Assembly (NCBI GenBank): GCA_016721565.1
Contig: JADKHW010000001.1
Coordinates: forward strand, 186,001-250,000
Origin: a bacterium
Lineage (GTDB): Bacteria > Electryoneota > RPQS01
DNA: 64,000 nt
Direction of reading: 5' to 3'
Shown here: positions 11,844-18,372 of the stretch, piece by piece
Layout: the number at the start of each line of letters is the position of its first letter
Position numbering within the stretch: position 1 is the first letter of the stretch
Notes under the pieces: model-generated
Seen by the model: the letters and a program-made list of their open reading frames with translations, nothing else
The model's database searches: none
What the model was told of the DNA's origin: nothing
Program-made: the position numbers and the translations under genes

Positions 11844-12701
11844 TTAGCGTTTGCCGATCAGGAATCTCTCTTTGCCTTGTATATCGCGATATATGGTCAA
11901 CTCGGTCAAGACAGGCTCGAACAGTTCGCGGACCCTGTTTTCCTGGTGGATGCCAAACTCGAGCGCAAGAATGCCACTAGAGTTAAGTATATCTGGAATC
12001 AATTCAGCGATTCGCACAAAACACTCGTCTCCTTTCACACCTGCTGCAAGCGCATGTGGTCGCTCGTGGTCTTTGACCTCAGGTTCAAGTGAAGGCAACT
12101 CATCAGTCCGAAGATAGGGCGGATTTGAAACAACAACGTTGAATGGAGCATTTGCTTCCTGCGGAAGCGAGCCGGAATAGAGGTCCACAACGAGGGAGGA
12201 GACTCTGTCTGATACTTCGTTAAGTTCAGCATTACTTTTAGTCTGTACTACAGCATCGGGATCTTTGTCAATCGCAACAACTGAGCATTTTTCAAGGTTC
12301 TTCGAGAGTGCGACAGAGATGCAACCCGTCCCGCAGCCAATATCAAGAATTCTTGAATTGGCCGGGATTCGCTCGATCAGAGTAGAGACCAATTCTTCCG
12401 TCTCTGGTCGTGGAATGAGCAATCCAGGAGTCAATCCGATGCGCGCATTACAAAACTCAACCTCGCCAACAAGATACTGCAGCGGTTCTCTCTTTGCTCT
12501 CCTTCGGATTAGATCGCGAATTTGGTCAAGCTCATAGTCCTTCAGAGGCCTGTCATGCTGCAAGTACAATTCAATTCGCGGCAGTTGGAGTGCCTTCGCA
12601 AACAGTGCTTCAGCATTTCTGCGCGGCGAGTCGATTCCGCGAGTCTTAAAGAATTCGTCAGTTGCCGACAACAGATCGATTAGCCGCTTGCTTTCACTCA
12701 C
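11844..12701 (-). CDS. prmC: Peptide chain release factor N5-glutamine methyltransferase
   Basis: Methylates the Gln of the GGQ motif in release factors RF1 and RF2 using S-adenosylmethionine. The N-terminal helical domain is about 1-85. The SAM-binding motif is RILDIGCGTGCISVAL, and the catalytic NPPY motif is in VVVSNPPYLRTDELPSLEPEV. 285 residues is normal. Its start overlaps the prfA stop by 4 nt, so enzyme and substrate are translationally coupled, a very common arrangement. Confidence 0.96.
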   Translation of the reverse strand: MSESKRLIDLLSATDEFFKTRGIDSPRRNAEALFAKALQLPRIELYLQHDRPLKDYELDQIRDLIRRRAKREPLQYLVGEVEFCNARIGLTPGLLIPRPETEELVSTLIERIPANSRILDIGCGTGCISVALSKNLEKCSVVAIDKDPDAVVQTKSNAELNEVSDRVSSLVVDLYSGSLPQEANAPFNVVVSNPPYLRTDELPSLEPEVKDHERPHALAAGVKGDECFVRIAELIPDILNSSGILALEFGIHQENRVRELFEPVLTELTIYRDIQGKERFLIGKR

Positions 12702-13774
12702 GCCATGCTCTCGGCTGCCCGATTAAGTTTCTCCGTGCGGTCGGCCATACGCAGAGCCTCAATCAATTCAGCAATATCGCCCTCCATCACGCGATCAAGC
12801 TTGTAAAGCGTCAGATTTATGCGGTGGTCCGTGACGCGATTCTGTGGATAGTTGTATGTGCGGATTTTCTCCGAGCGATCACCGCTTCCAATCAATCCCT
12901 TGCGCTCGGCAGAGAGCTTAGCAGCCTCTTCATCACGTTTGATCACCAGCAATCTTGACGTCAAAATTTTCAACGCTTTCGCACGGTTCTTTATCTGTGA
13001 ACGCTCATCCTGAATGGCCACTACAAGCCCGGACGGTAAGTGTGTGATCCGAACAGCTGATTCTGTGGTGTTGACATGCTGCCCACCTGCACCGGAAGAA
13101 CGGTAAACGTCAATCTTCAGATCGGTCGTCTTAACTTCGAGATCTGTTTCTTCTGCTTCGGGAAGCACGGCAACTGATGCCGCCGAAGTGTGAATACGGC
13201 CCTGCGCCTCAGTCACGGGAACTCGTTGCACACGATGCACGCCGCTTTCCCATTTTAGCATACCGTACACCTCTTGTCCACGAACTTCTACAACGACTTC
13301 CTTTATTCCACCGGCTTCCGCTTCTGTCACGGATGCAACTTCAAATTTCCAACGCATGGTTTCGCAGTAGCGCATGTACATTCGGAAGAGATCTCCGGCA
13401 AATAGTGCCGCTTCCTCGCCGCCTGTACCCGCACGAATTTCCAAAATTGCATTGCGCTCATCCGCCGGATCACGGGGAAGGAGTAAATTCCGAAGGTCGT
13501 CTTCAAGCTGCTTGAGCTGATTCTCCAGACTCTCAAGTTCGAGTGCAGCCATTTCCCGCATCGCTGAGTCCGATGATGTCGCAAGCTCCTTTGCACCGGA
13601 AATTTCGTCCATTACCCGTAAGTACTCACGGGCCTTGTCCACCAACGGCGAAAGGTCTTTAGCCTCTTTCATCAGGGGCATTGCCTGTGACTGAACCGCA
13701 GCGACTTCAGGTAAAGCGAGTTTGGCCTGAATATCCGCAGCGCGTTTGAGAATATGTTCTATCTTATCAATCAC
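12698..13774 (-). CDS. prfA: Peptide chain release factor 1
   Basis: Recognises UAA and UAG stop codons and triggers peptide release on the ribosome. The codon-recognition motif is PVT (RVPVTEAQGRIH), a variant of the RF1 PxT motif. The catalytic GGQ motif is in SSGAGGQHVNTTESAV, which PrmC methylates. 358 residues matches RF1 length. It is the first gene of the long minus-strand operon ending at yugP. The start is near 13774; the codon reads ATT or GTG-like in context (…AGTGATTG), so a start a few codons away is possible. Confidence 0.95.
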   Translation of the reverse strand: MIDKIEHILKRAADIQAKLALPEVAAVQSQAMPLMKEAKDLSPLVDKAREYLRVMDEISGAKELATSSDSAMREMAALELESLENQLKQLEDDLRNLLLPRDPADERNAILEIRAGTGGEEAALFAGDLFRMYMRYCETMRWKFEVASVTEAEAGGIKEVVVEVRGQEVYGMLKWESGVHRVQRVPVTEAQGRIHTSAASVAVLPEAEETDLEVKTTDLKIDVYRSSGAGGQHVNTTESAVRITHLPSGLVVAIQDERSQIKNRAKALKILTSRLLVIKRDEEAAKLSAERKGLIGSGDRSEKIRTYNYPQNRVTDHRINLTLYKLDRVMEGDIAELIEALRMADRTEKLNRAAESMA

Positions 13775-14002
13775 TTAGAAGAATTTCCACTCAGATAGAT
13801 TAGTCTTTAATCCAGATAATTTACACAAGTTGAACACTCTAAACAAGTTCTGCTTTCGAGGCGGGCTCTCACCTCTAATTTACTCGCCTACCCTGTGCAA
13901 TGCCTCTCGAAATCAGCAGTTCAAAGTAAATGTCAGATTGCAAAGGATTGCTTTGTCGATACATAGCAACATGAAGCAAATTGAGAAGTTTATCTCACCT
14001 GC
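13775..14002. other. Divergent intergenic region with long inverted repeat
   Basis: Lies between prfA (minus) and the secreted repeat-peptide gene (plus). It must hold the promoter for the prfA operon, though I cannot place clear boxes on the minus strand. An imperfect inverted repeat spans about 13850-13919: CTGCTTTCGAG on the left matches CTCGAAATCAGCAG on the right. It could fold into an extended hairpin. No open reading frame with a ribosome binding site is visible. Confidence 0.4.
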
Positions 14003-14031
14003 TTGACAGCATGTTATGGTGTTCTTATATT
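14003..14031 (+). promoter_or_regulatory. Strong sigma-70 promoter of the repeat-peptide gene
   Basis: TTGACA at 14003-14008, a 17-nt spacer, and TATATT at 14026-14031. The -35 is perfect and both boxes and spacer are identical to those of the rRNA operon promoter at 44139-44167. Transcription should start about 14038 and give a 40-nt leader before the ATG at 14082. Confidence 0.8.
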
Positions 14032-14081
14032 GAAAGCGTCAAGAAAAGGGTGGGCCAATTCTTAAGTGAGGTTATTGTTTG

Positions 14082-14396
14082 ATGAAGAAAATTATTTCCG
14101 CAATTTTGCTCGTAAGCTTGTTATCTGTAGCAAGTTACGCAGCGTTGACACCCGTCGTCCCGCCGCAACCCGGCAAGGGCATTTCGGGGGTCGTCCCGCC
14201 GCAGCCCGGCAAGTGTATTTCGGCGTTAACACCTGTTGTTCCGCCACAACCCGGCAAGGGCATTTCGGCGTTGACACCCGTTGTCCCGCCGCAACCCGGC
14301 AAGGGCATTTCGGCATTGACTCCGGTCGTTCCGCCGCAACCCGGTAAGGGCATTTCGGCATTGACCTCGGTTGTGCCGCCGCAGCCCGGTAAATAG
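14082..14396 (+). CDS. Small secreted tandem-repeat protein (six VVPPQPGK units), unknown
   Basis: A 104-residue protein not recognised as any known family. Residues 1-20 are a classic signal peptide (MKKIISAILLVSLLSVASYA, cleavage after the final Ala). The rest is six tandem units of the form ALTPVVPPQPGKGIS: four full 15-residue copies, one 12-residue copy (second, with Gly to Cys in KCIS) and a last copy ending at PPQPGK. Nothing else remains after cleavage. The ATG at 14082 has GAGG about 10 nt upstream; a TTG one codon earlier is possible. The promoter at 14003 is near consensus, so it should be well expressed. It is followed closely by a polytopic membrane protein gene. It could be a precursor of small peptides, a cell-wall-binding Pro-rich protein, or a structural protein. 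Function is not inferred from homology. Confidence 0.8.
   Translation: MKKIISAILLVSLLSVASYAALTPVVPPQPGKGISGVVPPQPGKCISALTPVVPPQPGKGISALTPVVPPQPGKGISALTPVVPPQPGKGISALTSVVPPQPGK
14142..14393 (+). repeat. Coding tandem repeat, 6 units of 36-45 bp
   Basis: Units at 14142-14186, 14187-14222, 14223-14267, 14268-14312, 14313-14357 and 14358-14393. Full units are 45 bp; the second lacks the 9 bases encoding ALT, and the last stops after PPQPGK. Units differ mainly at synonymous positions (CCGCCGCAACCC, CCGCCACAACCC, CCGCCGCAGCCC), suggesting selection on the peptide or an older expansion. The repeat is contiguous and in frame, so it is not a CRISPR. Confidence 0.9.
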
Positions 14397-14419
14397 TTAG
14401 ACTTTAGGGCTTTGCCCAG

Positions 14420-14473
14420 AGCGACCTTTGGCTTGTGGATTGCATATCCATGAGTCAATGGTCGCTTTTTTTG
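14420..14473 (+). terminator. Terminator or attenuator overlapping the next start codon
   Basis: AGCGACC (14420-14426) pairs with GGTCGCT (14460-14466), which is followed by a T-run (TTTTTTTG). The loop itself contains a small TGGAT/ATCCA hairpin. The right arm overlaps the ATG (14458) of the downstream membrane protein gene, so this is either a terminator for the peptide gene or a structure that gates expression of the next gene. Confidence 0.55.
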
Positions 14474-15429
14474 TTTATAGCATAATAACACTAGGTCTGC
14501 TCGCTACAGCACTTCTACATCCCAAAACGCCGGAATGGGTTTGGGAGCTTAGCTTTTTGGGCAATATCGCGATCCTTGCGGTGTTGTCCTTGCTCAGTTT
14601 CTTGGCATACCAACGGGAGCGCCACTACCGCCACGTGTTCTTCACGCTTTGGGTTGTATTCGCGATCAATGCATTGGGCGCCCCTATCCAAGCGATGTTC
14701 CACGTGGCTGGGAATTTTGACAACTACCTTCGGTACTACGTTTGGTATCCAATTTTAGGTGTGCACGCCGCATTTGCCTGGTCTGTGACAACTATCACTG
14801 TTGGCTATATCACGACTCCAAGCAAACGACTCGTGCATGTTGCAATTGCAGGGTTGGCGCTTTTCATCATGGTTGCATGGTTGTATTCCCCCTACACTTG
14901 GAATCCACTTGCGGCTCTGGTTCAAGACCCCAATGGAACGCGATCCGTAAATTATGTAGAATTAAACCGTTCGTCAGCGATCTTGAATCTGTACAGTTTG
15001 CTGGTGTTGTTGGCATTCTATGTGCATAAATATCGCACGGATAGACCGATTGGTGCTTTTGCCGACACGCTGCTATTTCTATTCGGCTTGGCACTTACAA
15101 TCGATACCGCCGAAATGATGCTGCCTAATTTAGAAATGGCGTTTCTTGTCGTTTCACAGTGGGCAATGATGATTACCAATGTCGCGATGGCCATTTGTTT
15201 GGCTCTGCGGCTCAAATTTAAGTCTCAATCAATAGCAGACTACTATGAATCCCAATGCTTATCTGACGACCCTGCTATTGATCGGAGGATCGGTCGGTTT
15301 GATCGCCTTATTCTACGGACTTTTTTTGATACGGAAAAGATTGGGCAGAAGATATTCTTTGGGACAGGCTCGGCAAGAATGAAAGTGCGCAGAACTCCGA
15401 CCCATGTTGCTCGGCGCGCGAATAGTTGA
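14458..15429 (+). CDS. Polytopic membrane protein, 7-8 predicted TM helices, unknown
   Basis: A 323-residue protein not recognised. It holds seven or eight hydrophobic segments spread over residues 1-255 (for example FLGNIAILAVLSLLSFLAY, VFFTLWVVFAINALGAPI, HVAIAGLALFIMVAWLY, LLFLFGLALTIDTAEMM). A ~65-residue basic C-terminal tail (RRIGRFDRLILRTFF, MKVRRTPTHVARRANS) is probably cytoplasmic. The layout resembles 7TM sensory modules of bacterial signalling proteins without an attached output domain. The ATG at 14458 is chosen because translation from it begins with a TM segment; a TTG at 14428 is an alternative. The start lies in a hairpin. The AAA+ gene begins 27 nt downstream, which suggests these two work together. 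Receptor function is inference only. Confidence 0.65.
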   Translation: MVAFFVYSIITLGLLATALLHPKTPEWVWELSFLGNIAILAVLSLLSFLAYQRERHYRHVFFTLWVVFAINALGAPIQAMFHVAGNFDNYLRYYVWYPILGVHAAFAWSVTTITVGYITTPSKRLVHVAIAGLALFIMVAWLYSPYTWNPLAALVQDPNGTRSVNYVELNRSSAILNLYSLLVLLAFYVHKYRTDRPIGAFADTLLFLFGLALTIDTAEMMLPNLEMAFLVVSQWAMMITNVAMAICLALRLKFKSQSIADYYESQCLSDDPAIDRRIGRFDRLILRTFFDTEKIGQKIFFGTGSARMKVRRTPTHVARRANS

Positions 15430-15456
15430 TGAATTTGTATTGTTGAGGAGAAGAAG

Positions 15457-16314
15457 ATGCTTGAAAAAAACTGGATGGAGAGTCGGTACACGATTGGTTC
15501 GCTGGTGGCACGAAGTGCGGCCATGCAGCGCCTCGTAAAGCAAGCCGGCCAACACATACATAGTGACAATCCGCTTTTGATTGTAGGTGAAACTGGGACA
15601 GGCAAGGGCGTTCTCGCTCGTGCTGTTCACAATTCCTCATTGCGCTCTAATCGGCCGTTCTTAAGCGTTGCAGCCTCGCGGCTTACGCCGGATGCGCTTG
15701 ATGCGGTCTTGTTCGGTGCAACGGCACGCGAGCAAGGTGTGATGACGCGCTCAGAAGGGGGTTCACTGGTAATTGCCGGTATTGAACAACTGGTGCCGAT
15801 GGCGCAAGAGCGGTTGCTTCAGATCCTTGAGAAGGCCGAATACACTACGTCGGCAGGGGAACGAAAATCGCTTGACGCGAGACTGATGCTCACCGGGCAC
15901 AGTGGTGAGCTTGCCACGCAATTGTCGCGTGGAGTGTTTTCAGAGAGTTTGTATAGCAAGATTTCCACGTCTGTCTTGAGCATGCCTACGCTGGCCGAAC
16001 GAAATGCAGACATCCCCTACCTGGTTGCGGACGTTTTGCAGTCATTCTCCGCACGCGAACGCGTGCCTCGTCCATCGGTTCCGTATCATTATATGGAGTT
16101 GTTGACACGGGTCGAGTGGCCGGAAAATGTTAGACAATTGCGCAATCACGTAGAGAGCGTTATGTCACTGTCAAACGGTCAGTTTGATCCGGCAATCTTG
16201 TTAGCGCACTTCGAAGAGATCGAATCACCGCAAACGCTGAAGAGCCTTGCACACGACTTGTTGCAAAGGTTGGTAAATTCGCCGCAAACGGCTACCGCGT
16301 CTGCCACGAATTAG
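15457..16314 (+). CDS. Degenerate NtrC-type AAA+ protein without DNA-binding domain
   Basis: A 285-residue protein resembling the sigma-54 activator AAA+ domain. Walker A is intact (VGETGTGKGVLARAVHNSS, residues ~43-61). In the GAFTGA-loop position it has FGATAREQG, so the sigma-54 contact motif is missing. In the Walker B position it reads GGSLVIAGIEQL where family members have GGTLFLDEI: the Asp and Glu for magnesium and hydrolysis are Ala107 and Gly108. WPENVRQLRNHVE near 230 matches the conserved WPGNVRELxN motif. There is no receiver domain and no Fis-type HTH. GAGGAG with 6-nt spacing precedes the ATG, a strong ribosome site. It may bind but not hydrolyse nucleotide, acting as a scaffold or antagonist. 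Its neighbours are the 7-8 TM protein and the repeat peptide. Confidence 0.8.
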   Translation: MLEKNWMESRYTIGSLVARSAAMQRLVKQAGQHIHSDNPLLIVGETGTGKGVLARAVHNSSLRSNRPFLSVAASRLTPDALDAVLFGATAREQGVMTRSEGGSLVIAGIEQLVPMAQERLLQILEKAEYTTSAGERKSLDARLMLTGHSGELATQLSRGVFSESLYSKISTSVLSMPTLAERNADIPYLVADVLQSFSARERVPRPSVPYHYMELLTRVEWPENVRQLRNHVESVMSLSNGQFDPAILLAHFEEIESPQTLKSLAHDLLQRLVNSPQTATASATN

Positions 16315-16342
16315 TAGCACAAGCAACAAAATACAAAATGAG

Positions 16343-16375
16343 AATCGCCGGAGCAATTTGCTTCGGCGATTTCTT
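16343..16375. terminator. Bidirectional terminator
   Basis: AATCGCCG (16343-16350) pairs with CGGCGATT (16364-16371), and the inner GAGCAA/TTGCTT extends the stem. A/T tracts flank it. It lies between the AAA+ gene (plus) and the heptosyltransferase-like gene (minus). Confidence 0.75.
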
Positions 16376-17403
16376 ATTTGGAGACAATCTCATTTGCGAC
16401 TCGTTCGACCGAGATTTGATTCATACACCATGGGGGTCCACTTGTCCATTTACATTTCTTTTCGCCATGGCCCGTTCTCAGCAAACAGCAAGGAACTCCT
16501 GCGGCAATTGCTTTGTGCGGTAATGGAAATGTATAGTTCACCTGTGTACAGCCATAGAGTACAAGCACTTTCTTACAGCCTGCGGCAATCGCTAAGAACG
16601 ACACGCCAGGTGTCATTGCCTACGCCGACAACGCAATTACTAAGCAGCGCCGCACACTTTCGTAGGGACTCCTCGACGATAATTATTCGCTCTTCGCTCA
16701 TGGCTTCAAATACCGGCTTGAGCAGAGCTTCATTTGGCCCGAGGAAGACGAATACCCTTCCACTTGAGTGGCTCTGAAGCCAAAGTCTCGTCAGCTTTAC
16801 AAAGTCTGCGGGATCCCATTGCTTCGTCTTGCGAGCCGAGCCCGGAATAAGCGCAAGAGTTGTAGCGGGATTTGCTCCGCAATCAGAGAATAGCCGCTCT
16901 GACCACAGCTTTTCGTCAGGCGATACCCCAACCCTGAGTGGCGGAATATGGCGCACCGGGACAACTGCCCGAAGGAGATTCAACCGTCGCTCGACATGAT
17001 CTGGTTCAACAGCGAGATCATTGTGAACGATAATTGTAAATGCCCACGATGCCAATAGGCCCTGATGGCCGACACGAACGGGAGCATCAAGCATTGAGCA
17101 CAACAATCGCGAACGCATGGAAGGATGGGCACATAAAACGACATCGAATTTGATAGCATTCAATTCAGACGCAAGCTTGCGAAGCGCAGAATATCCACCT
17201 TCGTTGCCGTGCTTATCAAATATCCGAATGCTTGCAAGTTCAGGATGATGCAGAACAAGTTCCCGCGCTCGAGGCGCTGTCACCAGATGAATCTCTGTTT
17301 GCGGCCATGCTTCGCGCACAGCACCAATTAAAGACGTCGTGAACAACACATCGCCAAGCCAAGCGGTGTCAATTATGAGGACGCGGGTGGGGGAGTTTTC
17401 CAT
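16374..17403 (-). CDS. Glycosyltransferase family 9, heptosyltransferase-like (frameshifted near 16609)
   Basis: Resembles ADP-heptose:LPS heptosyltransferases (WaaF/RfaF, GT9), which add heptose to the LPS inner core at the cytoplasmic face of the inner membrane. The N terminus reads RVLIIDTAWLGDVLFTTSLI, a typical GT9 opening, and LALIPGSARKTKQWDPADF matches the second domain. Near the end the frame breaks: GVGNDT is followed out of frame by TGVSFLAIAAG, the expected GNDxGxxxLAxAxG donor-binding motif. Removing one base at GG 16609-16610 restores a full-length protein ending at 16374 with CMNQISVERV, as in the family. Start chosen at ATG 17403; a GTG at 17424 is in frame. It overlaps the upstream acyltransferase gene by about 30 nt. 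Confidence 0.8.
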
Positions 17404-18251
17404 CTCTTGTGCATCCAAAACCACTGTTCGGGAGCTAATCTAACCGCTTGTTCAAGTTTACTTGTGAGCAGTCCCATGATTTGCTCTTGGTCTGCTCCAT
17501 CGGGGATCTCAACATTATCGAGTTTGAACCGATATTTCTCGCCTGGCAGCCGATAAGATGACATGAAGATTAACGGCGCGCCAGTACGCAGATGAAAAAC
17601 CGCTGGACCGCGAGGTGTCGAGCTGAGTTTTCCAAAGAACGGTACAAAAACACCATCTTCATGCGCATCCTGATCAATCAGAATGGCAACAACGCGATTC
17701 CTCTGAAGTGCTGACAAAACGCCTTTGATTGCCTGCTTACGCGGAATAATCTCTACTCCAGCGTTTCTTCTAACATTATCCAACCACTCCTGTACAAGTT
17801 TATTGCGCTGGGTCGTCACAACAAAAGAGACTGGGTATCCAAGCCTCGCGCAAGCCGCACCGACCATTTCCCAATTACCGAGGTGCCCTGAGACAACAAT
17901 CCCACCTTTGCCCCCAGCGACGGCTTGATCCATGCAGTCAAGCCCCTTAGGGAATATCCAGCCGCCGATGTCCTCTCGTGATATACCTCCGGTAAGTGAA
18001 AGGCTTGTCGCAACAGTCCCAAAATGTTCGAAACATCGTCGAGCAACGGTTTCTTGGCCAGAAGGGGGGAGGGTCGGGAATGCCCTCCTCAAATTCTGAA
18101 GAACAACGCCCTTACGGATACCAATCCGGTAGCCCAACCAACCCAAACTGACACCAATTCCGCCACGAACTCTGCGCGGCAAAAGACAGAACAAGGCGAA
18201 AAGCGCTCGAATGGCGAAATACTGGATATAGTGAGAAGTGGTGTGGGGCAC
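17373..18251 (-). CDS. Lipid A biosynthesis acyltransferase (LpxL/HtrB family)
   Basis: Transfers a secondary acyl chain to the lipid A precursor at the inner membrane. The catalytic HX4E motif is in VSGHLGNWEMVGA, followed by IDQDAHEDGVFVPFFG and the C-terminal QWFWMHKRWK, all diagnostic of the LpxL/LpxM family. An N-terminal hydrophobic segment (IRALFALFCLLP) anchors it. The GTG start at 18251 is preferred because a TTGACA-N17-TTATTT promoter lies at 18280-18308, upstream of it but inside the region of an earlier GTG at 18323. From 18251 the length is about 292 residues, near family size. It is co-transcribed with the overlapping heptosyltransferase-like gene, consistent with LPS synthesis. 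Confidence 0.88.
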   Translation of the reverse strand: MPHTTSHYIQYFAIRALFALFCLLPRRVRGGIGVSLGWLGYRIGIRKGVVLQNLRRAFPTLPPSGQETVARRCFEHFGTVATSLSLTGGISREDIGGWIFPKGLDCMDQAVAGGKGGIVVSGHLGNWEMVGAACARLGYPVSFVVTTQRNKLVQEWLDNVRRNAGVEIIPRKQAIKGVLSALQRNRVVAILIDQDAHEDGVFVPFFGKLSSTPRGPAVFHLRTGAPLIFMSSYRLPGEKYRFKLDNVEIPDGADQEQIMGLLTSKLEQAVRLAPEQWFWMHKRWKTPPPASS

Positions 18252-18279
18252 GGAAACTCTATGTAGGTTGGCGGAGTCT

Positions 18280-18308
18280 AAATAACAGAAATTCCCTCGC
18301 GTTGTCAA
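18280..18308 (-). promoter_or_regulatory. Sigma-70 promoter candidate for the LPS gene pair
   Basis: On the minus strand TTGACA (18308-18303), a 17-nt spacer and TTATTT (18285-18280). The predicted start site falls just upstream of the GTG at 18251. Confidence 0.55.
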
Positions 18309-18327
18309 CAGAAGGGAATTCACAGTC

Positions 18328-18356
18328 TTGCGTTTCTCTCATAGAATTGCTTAATT
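18328..18356 (+). promoter_or_regulatory. Weak promoter candidate for the rsmB operon
   Basis: TTGCGT at 18328-18333, a 17-nt spacer and TTAATT at 18351-18356. The predicted start would be only about 10 nt before the rsmB ATG, so the leader would be very short. Divergent from the LPS gene promoter. Confidence 0.3.
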
Positions 18357-18372
18357 TCACAAGGATTGACCT

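Noticed and set aside
14142..14393. Regular repeat array resembling CRISPR spacing
   Set aside because: Units are contiguous, in frame and without unique spacers; no cas genes nearby.
14135..14491. Minus-strand open frame with LPGCGGTTGVNAEMP repeats
   Set aside because: Mirror of the plus-strand repeats. It has no signal peptide or promoter, and the plus-strand frame has a signal peptide, ribosome site and consensus promoter.
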